Source: Bacillota bacterium
GTDB taxonomy: Bacteria; Bacillota; Clostridia; Acetivibrionales; DTU013
Reading direction: 5' to 3'
DNA length: 16,528 bases
Assembly: GCA_023409615.1 (NCBI GenBank)
Contig: JAEYRF010000071.1
Span: forward strand, 1 to 16,528
The position numbers and the translations under genes are program-made. Position 1 is the first letter of the stretch. The number at the start of each line of letters is the position of its first letter. Positions 7,232 to 14,413 of the stretch are shown here, piece after piece. Below the pieces are notes generated by a model. The model did no database searches and was not told the DNA's origin. It was given only the letters and a program-made list of their open reading frames with translations.

Positions 7232-7658
7232 AATAGACGACCTTTTGCGCAAGGGCAAGCTGAAGCGTGCTGCTATTTCTGAAGAAATGTACATTAAAGA
7301 ATACAGTATTTCTGAAAAGGACTTGGAGTCGGCAAAGAAAAGCTTTGAGGATGAAAACTATAAATGGGCTACAATCCAAGCATACTATGCAGTTTTCCAT
7401 GCGGTCAGGGCTCTTGTTTATAAATCCGGATATCGGGAAGAAAGTCATGCGGCGATGAAAACCGCTTTTAAGGAATTATTTGTTGATAACGGCATTGTAC
7501 CACAGAAAGTATATTCTGTTCTTGAAAGAGGAATGGACCTCAGAGAAATGGCGGATTATAAGGAGACCTATTCAAAGGACGGGGCGGAAGCGCTGATAAC
7601 AGGCGTTGCCGAGGCCGTTGGAATGATTAAAGATTTTTTGAAAGGGAATTGTTGTTGA
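7224..7658 (+). CDS. HEPN-domain protein, toxin partner of MNT
   Basis: This is a 144-residue all-helical HEPN protein (PF05168-like). The key helix is AYYAVFHAVRALVYKSGY (53-70), followed by REESH (71-75) and, later, LREMADY (106-112). I chose the ATG at 7224 because GGGGTGG lies just upstream and the gene then overlaps the MNT stop codon by 8 bp, the usual sign of coupled translation; a TTG at 7203 would extend it by 7 residues. In MntA/HepT systems the HEPN partner is an RNase toxin. Here the classical R-x4-6-H is not obvious: R71 and H75 are only R-x3-H, and R107 with Y112 is the other conserved cluster. Catalytic ability is therefore uncertain; it may be a PF05168-type partner with another role. 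Confidence 0.78.
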   Translation: MSKIDDLLRKGKLKRAAISEEMYIKEYSISEKDLESAKKSFEDENYKWATIQAYYAVFHAVRALVYKSGYREESHAAMKTAFKELFVDNGIVPQKVYSVLERGMDLREMADYKETYSKDGAEALITGVAEAVGMIKDFLKGNCC

Positions 7659-7675
7659 TAAAAGATGAATGTGAC

Positions 7676-7744
7676 ATGATTAAAGAATGTAGAATTATTG
7701 TGGCAAGAGGTGAGGACATCGAGAAAGCAATTACTAATAAGTAA
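7676..7744 (+). pseudogene. Possible N-terminal piece of the next gene in another frame
   Basis: An ATG frame of 22 codons (MIKECRIIVARGEDIEKAIT...) ends at a TAA at 7742-7744. It overlaps the start of the following frame, which lacks an ATG and a ribosome site of its own. The peptide looks protein-like, and a single +1 shift between about 7700 and 7740 would join it to the following ORF. This may be a frameshift mutation, a sequencing error or chance. Confidence 0.3.
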
Positions 7745-8240
7745 TATACAGCAAGTAGAAACCTACAGAAACAAAATAACTGATGTTACAAACAATAGGT
7801 TGCAAGGGTTATTTCAGGGTTATGAGGGTATTGAATTGCTAAAGCAAATAAAATTTCATCAATTCGGCTTTGACCCTTTATTTGATGAACCCTTAAACTT
7901 TATCGAAATGACAAACCAAATATTTACTTACTTGGTTTGTTTGAAAGCAGTAGAAATACTACTTACGTTGTATACTAAAAGCAAATTCCATGTGAACTTC
8001 GGCACAGAGGCCGGATATGATGTCATTTCTGAGGACAAAAGCATTATATGTGAATGTTTTGCAGCAACAACACCGGACAGCAACTCCAAACTAGATAAGG
8101 ATACTAGGAAAGTTAGTGAAGATGTAGTTTCAGAGCATAAATATGTGGTTTTCTATGCATCAAGTTCAAAGACTAAACATGTAGAGAATTTAAAGAGAAA
8201 ATACAGCAATGTTGAAATAATAGCCTTAGAATGCATATAA
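7698..8240 (+). CDS. Uncharacterised nuclease-like protein (start doubtful)
   Basis: About 180 residues are open from a TTG at 7698. No good ribosome site precedes it, and the first in-frame ATG is at residue 71, so the true N-terminus may lie in the overlapping frame at 7676. The conserved-looking core is LNFIEMTNQIFTYLVCLKAVE (66-86, here split by my reading), then E104-A-G-Y-D108, then IICECFAATTPDSNSKL (116-132). An acid-helix, Asp, ...E119 and downstream K131 arrangement recalls PD-(D/E)XK-like families, but the standard E-x-K is absent (E-C-F). I do not know a named family with certainty. It sits between the HEPN gene and the type I restriction operon, and a weak terminator follows it. 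Confidence 0.5.
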   Translation: MWQEVRTSRKQLLISNIQQVETYRNKITDVTNNRLQGLFQGYEGIELLKQIKFHQFGFDPLFDEPLNFIEMTNQIFTYLVCLKAVEILLTLYTKSKFHVNFGTEAGYDVISEDKSIICECFAATTPDSNSKLDKDTRKVSEDVVSEHKYVVFYASSSKTKHVENLKRKYSNVEIIALECI

Positions 8241-8245
8241 AACCT

Positions 8246-8272
8246 GGTAGGATATAAGTATCCTTGCCTTTT
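8246..8272 (+). terminator. Weak rho-independent terminator
   Basis: AGGATA (8249-8254) pairs with TATCCT (8259-8264) around a TAAG loop, extended by GG/CC past a mismatch, and followed by TTTT (8269-8272). It lies 6 bases after the preceding stop codon. The stem is short, so strength is doubtful. Confidence 0.5.
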
Positions 8273-8329
8273 AACAGAATTTGCAATAATATGTATTGTA
8301 TAGTTGAAACGAAGAAATATGCGATTAAT

Positions 8330-8358
8330 TTGCAATTAATATAATTTTGATTTAAATA
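8330..8358 (+). promoter_or_regulatory. Candidate promoter of the restriction operon
   Basis: TTGCAA (8330-8335) and TAAATA (8353-8358) are 17 bases apart and about 34 bases ahead of the hsdR start. The -10 is a loose match, but the position after a terminator and before a three-gene operon fits. Confidence 0.35.
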
Positions 8359-8391
8359 ATTCATTCATTGAGATAAGGTTGGTAATACGAA

Positions 8392-10920
8392 ATGAGTGCT
8401 AAAGAAGCGAAAGCGAGGATTAAAATAAATAAATTACTTGAAGAAGCAGGTTGGAGATTCTTTGATGAGGATGGAAAACCAGCAAATATTCAAGTAGAGC
8501 CAAATGTTAAAATTTCAAAGAAACAAGTAGATGAAATGGGCGAAAATTTTGACAAGGTTAAGAATGGGTTTGTTGATTTTTTATTGCTTGACGACAAAGG
8601 GCATCCATTTATTGTGCTTGAAGCTAAATCAGAGGATAAAGACCCGCTGATTGGTAAAGAACAAGCCAGAGAGTATGCAAAGTCTTTATTCATAAAATAT
8701 GTCATCCTGTCAAATGGAAATCAGCATTATTTCTGGAATATATACAAAGGTAATCCGCAGATAATCACCAATTTCCCTAATTGTGAAAGCATTAGAGAAA
8801 ATAAGGCTTTTAATGCTGACCCAGCAAGACTATATAATGAGGACGTCAGAGAAGATTACATAGCGGTAGTCAAAAATCCAAGATACGCAGAAGCACCAGA
8901 ATACCAGAATCCTGAAACAAGAATAAAATTCTTGAAGGATAGCGGCTTAAGGTTTTTAAGAGCTTATCAGCTCAATGCGGTCAAAGCATTGCAAAAATCA
9001 GTAAAAAAGGGTAATCAGAGATTTTTATTTGAAATGGCAACAGGAACAGGTAAAACTTTGACTTCTGCAGCAGTAATCAGATTGTTTCTAAGAAGCGGAA
9101 ATGCGCACAGGATATTATTTTTAGTAGATAGGATTGAACTTGAAAACCAGGCAAAGAAGAATTTCCAAAATTATCTATCACCTGATTATCATACCGTTGT
9201 ATTCAAGGAAAGTACAGAAGACTGGCGAAAAGCAGAAATCGTTGTTTCTACGGTTCAGACCTTGATGTTCAATAATAAATATAGAAAATACTTTAAGCCA
9301 ACGGATTTTTCGCTGTTAATAGTAGATGAGAGTCATAGGTCAATCAATGGCAATTACAGAGCTGTATTTGAATATTTCTTGGGGTACAAGCTGGGACTTA
9401 CTGCAACACCTAAAGATTATATAAAGAATGTAGATATTACAAAGCTGAAATCAACAGACCCAAGAGCATGGGAAAAGAGACAATTGTTGGATTCATATAA
9501 GACTTTCGGCTGTGAAAGTGGCGACCCTACATTCAGATATTCCCTATTAGATGGTGTTAAGGAGGGGTATCTCATAAACCCAACAGTGGTGGATGCAAGA
9601 ACTGATATTACAACACAGCTTCTTGCAGATGAGGGATATGCCGTTATAAACCAAAACGAAGATAATGAGGATGAAGAAGAAATCTACTATGTAAAGGATT
9701 TCGAAAGGAAATTCTTTTCAGAAGAAACCAACAGAATGTTTGTTAAAACCTTTATGGAAAATGCAAAACGAGACCCTTTATCAGGTGAAATCGGAAAGAG
9801 TATTATTTTCTGTGTCAGCCGTAAGCATGCAGCCAAAATCACACAGATACTTAATGAATTTGCTGATAAATTGTATCCTGATAAGTATTACTCGGATTTT
9901 GCAATGCAGATAACGTCAGACATTATGAACACACAAATCTATACCGTTAACTTCCAGAATAATAATTTAAGTGGTACTACAAAGTTTCTAGAGAATTATA
10001 AGTCATCAAAAACAAGAGTATGTGTTACTGTTGGCATGATGACAACGGGGTATGATTGTGAGGATTTACTGAACATCGGGTTACTTCGACCTATCTTCTC
10101 CCCTACTGATTTTATACAGATTAAGGGCAGAGGCACAAGGAAGTTTGAGTTTAGCTATAAGGAAAAAACAGGGGCTCTTGTAACAGAACACAAGGCTGAA
10201 AAAGATACTTTTAAGCTATTTGACTTCTTCGGAAACTGTGAGTACTTCGAGGAGAAGTTCAACTATGATGAGGTAATCAAACTTCCAAAACCTCAGGGGA
10301 AAGGAAATGATATAAAGACACCGCCAGTAGGAAGTACCCAATATGAAAACTTCGACCCTGACCCACTCAGATTTTTTATTGAAACACCTATAGGCTATGA
10401 GGGCATGAAAATTGACCGTATGTTCTTTGATAAGTTTGAAAGTGAAGTTAAAGAAGACAGGACCGCAAAAGAGCAGTATGAGCAGGGTAACTATGCTGCA
10501 GTTCAGCACTATATTGAAGAACAAATTATGAATAAGCCATCAGAATACTATACTTGGGATAAGTTGAAACGTTCCATTGGTATTGACAGACGGGTAACGG
10601 TAAAGGAAATCCTTGATAAGATATTTGGAGCTATTCCTGCCTTTAAGTCAAAGAGAGAACTCATTGAAGATGAGTTTGAAAGTTATTTACTAACCAGACC
10701 AATAAAAGCTGATAAATATTCAGAAATCAAGCGTTTCTTTGAAACCTATATTATGGATAAAGATGTTAGACGGGTAATAGAGGATGAGAAATATCAGCTT
10801 CTTGGTACAGAGGTCAGCACATATACCATGTCGGACTTAAAGCGGTTAGGGGTAGAAAATATGAGACAGGTAGTAGATTATATCAATGATAATGTAAATG
10901 TATCAAGATTTGTTGCATAG
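8392..10920 (+). CDS. hsdR: Type I restriction enzyme R subunit (EcoAI-type HsdR)
   Basis: This 842-residue motor-nuclease subunit translocates DNA using ATP and cuts at a distance from the unmodified recognition site. The N-terminal nuclease domain has D62 in FVDFLLL, E77-A-K79 in VLEAKSED and a QxxxY motif (Q91, Y95), the HsdR form of PD-(D/E)XK. The helicase core has Walker A ATGTGKT (216-222), DESH (312-315), TATP (337-340) and motif VI QIKGRGTRK (about 577-585). The C-terminal 180 residues look like the EcoEI_R_C domain of the type IB (EcoAI/EcoEI) group, whose R subunits are about 800 residues. All key residues are present, so it should be active. The ribosome site is weak (AAGG about 13 bases upstream). 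It is first in an operon with the fused M-S gene 10 bases downstream. Confidence 0.92.
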   Translation: MSAKEAKARIKINKLLEEAGWRFFDEDGKPANIQVEPNVKISKKQVDEMGENFDKVKNGFVDFLLLDDKGHPFIVLEAKSEDKDPLIGKEQAREYAKSLFIKYVILSNGNQHYFWNIYKGNPQIITNFPNCESIRENKAFNADPARLYNEDVREDYIAVVKNPRYAEAPEYQNPETRIKFLKDSGLRFLRAYQLNAVKALQKSVKKGNQRFLFEMATGTGKTLTSAAVIRLFLRSGNAHRILFLVDRIELENQAKKNFQNYLSPDYHTVVFKESTEDWRKAEIVVSTVQTLMFNNKYRKYFKPTDFSLLIVDESHRSINGNYRAVFEYFLGYKLGLTATPKDYIKNVDITKLKSTDPRAWEKRQLLDSYKTFGCESGDPTFRYSLLDGVKEGYLINPTVVDARTDITTQLLADEGYAVINQNEDNEDEEEIYYVKDFERKFFSEETNRMFVKTFMENAKRDPLSGEIGKSIIFCVSRKHAAKITQILNEFADKLYPDKYYSDFAMQITSDIMNTQIYTVNFQNNNLSGTTKFLENYKSSKTRVCVTVGMMTTGYDCEDLLNIGLLRPIFSPTDFIQIKGRGTRKFEFSYKEKTGALVTEHKAEKDTFKLFDFFGNCEYFEEKFNYDEVIKLPKPQGKGNDIKTPPVGSTQYENFDPDPLRFFIETPIGYEGMKIDRMFFDKFESEVKEDRTAKEQYEQGNYAAVQHYIEEQIMNKPSEYYTWDKLKRSIGIDRRVTVKEILDKIFGAIPAFKSKRELIEDEFESYLLTRPIKADKYSEIKRFFETYIMDKDVRRVIEDEKYQLLGTEVSTYTMSDLKRLGVENMRQVVDYINDNVNVSRFVA

Positions 10921-10930
10921 GAGGAGCAGA

Positions 10931-13321
10931 ATGTTAAACTTTGATGTTAAGAGAAAAATAAATACTTTAAGAGATATATTAGTAGGTAAAGTACCTGACC
11001 CCAAAGCACAGGTAGAACAGATTACAATTGCTTTGATATATAAATTCATGGATGATATGGATTTAGAGGGTATGGAATTTGGTGGCAGCAGGGAGTTCTT
11101 TAAAGAAGATTATGAAAAATATGCCTGGACTAGCATAATGCAGCCAGAAAACAGCGGACAGCAAAGGGCTAATTTATATGCAGAGGGTATTGATAAAATG
11201 AGCATGAACCCTCATTTGCCACAGTTATTCAGAGATATATTCAGAGGAGCTTATGTTCCATATCGTGATGCTGAAACATTAAATATGTTTCTGAAAGAAA
11301 TTAATGATTTTAATTATGACCATAGCGAGGAACTGGGTAATGCTTTTGAATATCTGCTTTCAATAATGGGTAGTCAGGGTGATGCAGGGCAGTTTAGAAC
11401 ACCAAGACATATTATTGATATGATTGTTGACATTATTGACCCAAAGAAGACAGACAGTATACTGGACCCCGCTTGTGGTACAGCAGGATTTTTAATCAGT
11501 TCATACAAGCATATATTAGAGAAAAATAGAGATAAAGACGGAAACAGCACATTATCAGCAGACGAAAGAAAAAAAATGACTGATAATTTTGCGGGATACG
11601 ATATATCCCCTGATATGGTTAGATTATCAAGGGTTAATATGTATCTTCACAAGTTTGCGAAGCCACAAATTAGTGAATATGATACTTTGTCCAGCCTTGA
11701 TAAATGGGATGAAACCTATGATGTAATATTAGCTAATCCACCGTTTATGACACCAAAGGGCGGTATTATCCCTCATAACAGATATAGGATTCCAGCAAAG
11801 CGTGCAGAGGTATTGTTTGTTGATTATATAGCAGAACATTTAAATCCAACTGGTAGGGCTGGTATTATAGTTCCTGAGGGCATTGTATTCCAATCAGCTA
11901 ACGCATATAAAGCACTTAGAAAATATTTAGTAGAAGATGATTTTCTCTATGCAGTAATATCACTTCCTGCTGGGGTATTCAATCCGTACAGCGGTGTAAA
12001 AACAAGCATTCTGCTATTTGATAGGACACTTGCAAAGCAAAAGGATGAAATTCCGTTTGTAAAAATAAATAATGACGGGTATGACCTGGGAGCACAAAGA
12101 AGAGAAGTAAAAGGCAGTGATATTCCAGAGGTAGTCAAGATAATTAAGGATTATCAGAGTGGTAATGATGTATCGGCTAATCCTCTTGTAACTATTGCAA
12201 GTAAAAAGGATATTGCCGAGCAAGATTATATTTTGGTTGGAGAGAGATATAAGGAAGCTAATGATATAAACACAAATTTTTCTATGGTCGAATTGGGAGG
12301 TATTTTAGATTATGAACAGCCTACGGATTATATTGTAGAATCAGTGGATTACGATGCAAGTTATGACATTCCCGTTCTTACAGCTGGACAATCATTTATT
12401 TTAGGATATACGAATGAAACAACAGGAATATTTAAAGAAAATCTACCGGTTATAATTTTTGATGATTTCACAACAGCATCGAAATTTGTCGATTTCCCAT
12501 TTAAAGTTAAGTCATCGGCAATGAAAATATTGAAGCCCAAAGATGGTGTAAATTTAAAATATGTATATTACACTATGCAGAATATTCAATTTAACAGCGA
12601 GATACATAAGCGATATTGGATATCTGAGTATTCAAAAGTGAGAATTCCCCTGCCACCTTTACATATTCAAGAAGAAATTGTAAAGGAGATTGAGGGGTAT
12701 CAAAAGATTATTGATGGTGCAAAGCAGGTTGTTGAGAATTATAAGCCGACTATCAAGGTAGACCCAAGCTGGGAAATGGTAAAGTTGGGAGATGTATGTG
12801 AGTATGATAGGCAAATGGTTAGTACAGATGATGGCTCCTTAGTATATATTGGAATGGAAGATATTGAAAGTAATACAGGAATAATTTCAAAAAGTGTTAA
12901 AGATAGAACGAATAATATAGGAACTGCAGGTGCTTATTTATTTAATGATAATCACATCCTTTACGGAAGATTACGACCGTATTTAAACAAAGTCGCTATA
13001 CCTAATTTTAACGGTAAGTGTAGCACTGAGTTAATTCCTATATTAGTAAATGATTGCATGAATAAATACTTTTTAGGCGTTGTTTTGAGAAGCGATGATT
13101 CTGTTAAATTTGCTATTAGCACAAATACTGGTGCGAGGATGCCAAGGACAGATATGAATGCGTTTAAAAACCATCTTGTTCCATTACCATCTATGGAAGT
13201 CCAGGAACAAATAATATCTCAAATCAATGAGGAAATAGCAATTATTGAGAATAACAAGAGACTCGTTGAAATATTTGAACAAAAAATTATGGGCAAGATT
13301 TCTGAAGTCTGGGGTGAGTAA
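10931..13321 (+). CDS. Fused type I methyltransferase-specificity protein (HsdM-HsdS)
   Basis: This 796-residue protein joins two subunits that are normally separate. Residues 1 to about 445 are an N6-adenine methyltransferase: SAM motif DPACGTAGF (179-187), YDISPDM (223-229) and catalytic NPPF (269-272), preceded by the helical HsdM N-terminal domain. From about 450 an HsdS follows: a first target-recognition region (VELGGILDYE, 453-462, to RIPLPPLHIQEEI, 571-583), a helical spacer about 578-605, a second target region (MVKLGDVCEYD, 616-626, to PLPSMEVQEQI, 751-761) and a final helix about 760-790. The start is the ATG at 10931 after GGAGGAG, 10 bases past the hsdR stop. With all motifs intact it should both modify the DNA and direct the HsdR nuclease. 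A fusion fixes M:S at 1:1, unlike the usual M2S1 core. Confidence 0.9.
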   Translation: MLNFDVKRKINTLRDILVGKVPDPKAQVEQITIALIYKFMDDMDLEGMEFGGSREFFKEDYEKYAWTSIMQPENSGQQRANLYAEGIDKMSMNPHLPQLFRDIFRGAYVPYRDAETLNMFLKEINDFNYDHSEELGNAFEYLLSIMGSQGDAGQFRTPRHIIDMIVDIIDPKKTDSILDPACGTAGFLISSYKHILEKNRDKDGNSTLSADERKKMTDNFAGYDISPDMVRLSRVNMYLHKFAKPQISEYDTLSSLDKWDETYDVILANPPFMTPKGGIIPHNRYRIPAKRAEVLFVDYIAEHLNPTGRAGIIVPEGIVFQSANAYKALRKYLVEDDFLYAVISLPAGVFNPYSGVKTSILLFDRTLAKQKDEIPFVKINNDGYDLGAQRREVKGSDIPEVVKIIKDYQSGNDVSANPLVTIASKKDIAEQDYILVGERYKEANDINTNFSMVELGGILDYEQPTDYIVESVDYDASYDIPVLTAGQSFILGYTNETTGIFKENLPVIIFDDFTTASKFVDFPFKVKSSAMKILKPKDGVNLKYVYYTMQNIQFNSEIHKRYWISEYSKVRIPLPPLHIQEEIVKEIEGYQKIIDGAKQVVENYKPTIKVDPSWEMVKLGDVCEYDRQMVSTDDGSLVYIGMEDIESNTGIISKSVKDRTNNIGTAGAYLFNDNHILYGRLRPYLNKVAIPNFNGKCSTELIPILVNDCMNKYFLGVVLRSDDSVKFAISTNTGARMPRTDMNAFKNHLVPLPSMEVQEQIISQINEEIAIIENNKRLVEIFEQKIMGKISEVWGE

Positions 13322-13322
13322 T

Positions 13323-14183
13323 ATGAGTGATATGGATGTAAATTACAAAATCACGGATTCAAACTATACAGACTATGAACACGAAGTGAATGAAGAAATA
13401 TATTTACTATATGACTATTTACCAGTACTTTATAAAGACGAAAATGAAAGAGAATATGTACAGACTTTATTTGAAGCATTAACTCTTAGTTATTCTAATG
13501 GATTATATCAGTTTGCTTATATACAAATACACATGATATTTATGGTTTGTATTTATTTCTTATTATTAAAGCTAAACATAAGTACACCAGATGAGTTAGA
13601 AAAAGCAATTTACTATTTAAGCAAAGATAATCGAGCAAAAGATTTTTACGGGAGCAGTAATACAAGAAGTGGAGAATTATATTTTGGCAGTTTTGCTATG
13701 TTGAATGAGAGTGATGTTTTCTTACTGCTTAAAATAGCAGGCATGGATTCTGACTTGCAAGGCGAATTAAGAAAACTTGTTGAAGAACGCAATAAACAAG
13801 CACATGCAAATGGAAACATTACAATTTCATCACAATCTACCATAGACGAAAAAATTTCTAAATATATAAACACCTTAGAGCGAGTGCAAAAGCTATTCAA
13901 GCCGATTATTGAGAAAATGTATTTGGATACATTGGCAAATCCAGACTTTTCAGACTCGGAAAATCGGTCAGGATATTTCGATGATAATGAGCAGATACAA
14001 GAAGAGTTTGTGAAGCAGTTCTATTTATCCAAAAAGGAACTGAATGTTTGCAGAAAGGTAAATATCAATCAATTGTCAGAAAAAGATGGTTTTGAAGATA
14101 TGAAAAACTTGCATATTGCACTTTGTAATTACTATAAAGGTTTGTCCGATGATGAGGCGGAATTAAGTGCTGTATGCTCTTAA
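13323..14183 (+). CDS. Putative HEPN ribonuclease in the restriction operon
   Basis: This 286-residue, mostly helical protein has no recognised named family. The start is the ATG at 13323, one base after the HsdM-S stop, with GGGGTG just upstream, so translation is probably coupled. Residues 45-95 are a helical pair with hydrophobic stretches (YIQIHMIFMVCIYFLLLKL, 66-84), more likely a buried helix than a membrane segment. The notable motif is E155-R156-N157-K-Q-A-H161 (R-N-x3-H, that is R-x4-H with a polar residue after Arg), the signature of HEPN RNases. A 125-residue acidic C-terminal part follows. Type I restriction loci are known to carry accessory HEPN or other RNase genes proposed to act as a back-up. 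The HEPN assignment rests on one motif plus helical context. Confidence 0.6.
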   Translation: MSDMDVNYKITDSNYTDYEHEVNEEIYLLYDYLPVLYKDENEREYVQTLFEALTLSYSNGLYQFAYIQIHMIFMVCIYFLLLKLNISTPDELEKAIYYLSKDNRAKDFYGSSNTRSGELYFGSFAMLNESDVFLLLKIAGMDSDLQGELRKLVEERNKQAHANGNITISSQSTIDEKISKYINTLERVQKLFKPIIEKMYLDTLANPDFSDSENRSGYFDDNEQIQEEFVKQFYLSKKELNVCRKVNINQLSEKDGFEDMKNLHIALCNYYKGLSDDEAELSAVCS

Positions 14184-14413
14184 ATGTAGCGGGTACTGTA
14201 TTTGGTTGTATAGACTGCATATTCCGGCGTATCCGGACGGCAATTCCGGAGGTATGCCGACACTAAACCGGCGTCTTATCAATTTTGCCAAACTATATAA
14301 AACGGTTACATTAATTCATATTTTTATTTGCTGCCTGTAAAAATATAATGGTAAAATAATGTAAAACGATGTATAATTGTGCCATATGACGGATTAATAT
14401 GAGGTTTGAAATA
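14184..14413 (+). promoter_or_regulatory. Upstream region of the NDT-ATPase gene
   Basis: Besides the CCGG hairpin, two perfect TATAAT boxes occur at 14344-14349 and 14372-14377. Neither has a good -35 at 16-18 bases, so the promoter cannot be fixed. GAGG (14401-14404) gives a ribosome site 9 bases before the ATG at 14414. Confidence 0.35.
14225..14259. repeat. GC-rich CCGG inverted repeat, possible mobile-element end
   Basis: CGGCGTATCCGGA (14225-14237) and TCCGGAGGTATGCCG (14245-14259) pair almost fully, with one G-T wobble and a two-base bulge, around a 7-base loop. TTCCGG or TCCGG occurs three times within 30 bp, and CCGGCGT recurs at 14268-14274. The patch is far more GC-rich than its surroundings and has no T-tract for a normal terminator. 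Repeated TTCCGG blocks recall the multiple terminal repeats of IS21-like elements, but no transposase is present here, so a solitary end is only a suggestion. Confidence 0.4.

Noticed and set aside
10898..10930. Longer start for HsdM-S inside the hsdR 3' end
   Set aside because: No ribosome site there; GGAGGAG precisely precedes the ATG at 10931 and the HsdM family begins at that point.
13245..13322. Longer start for the HEPN-like gene overlapping the end of HsdM-S
   Set aside because: It would overlap the last 77 bases of the M-S gene with no ribosome site; the ATG at 13323 is directly preceded by GGGGTG.
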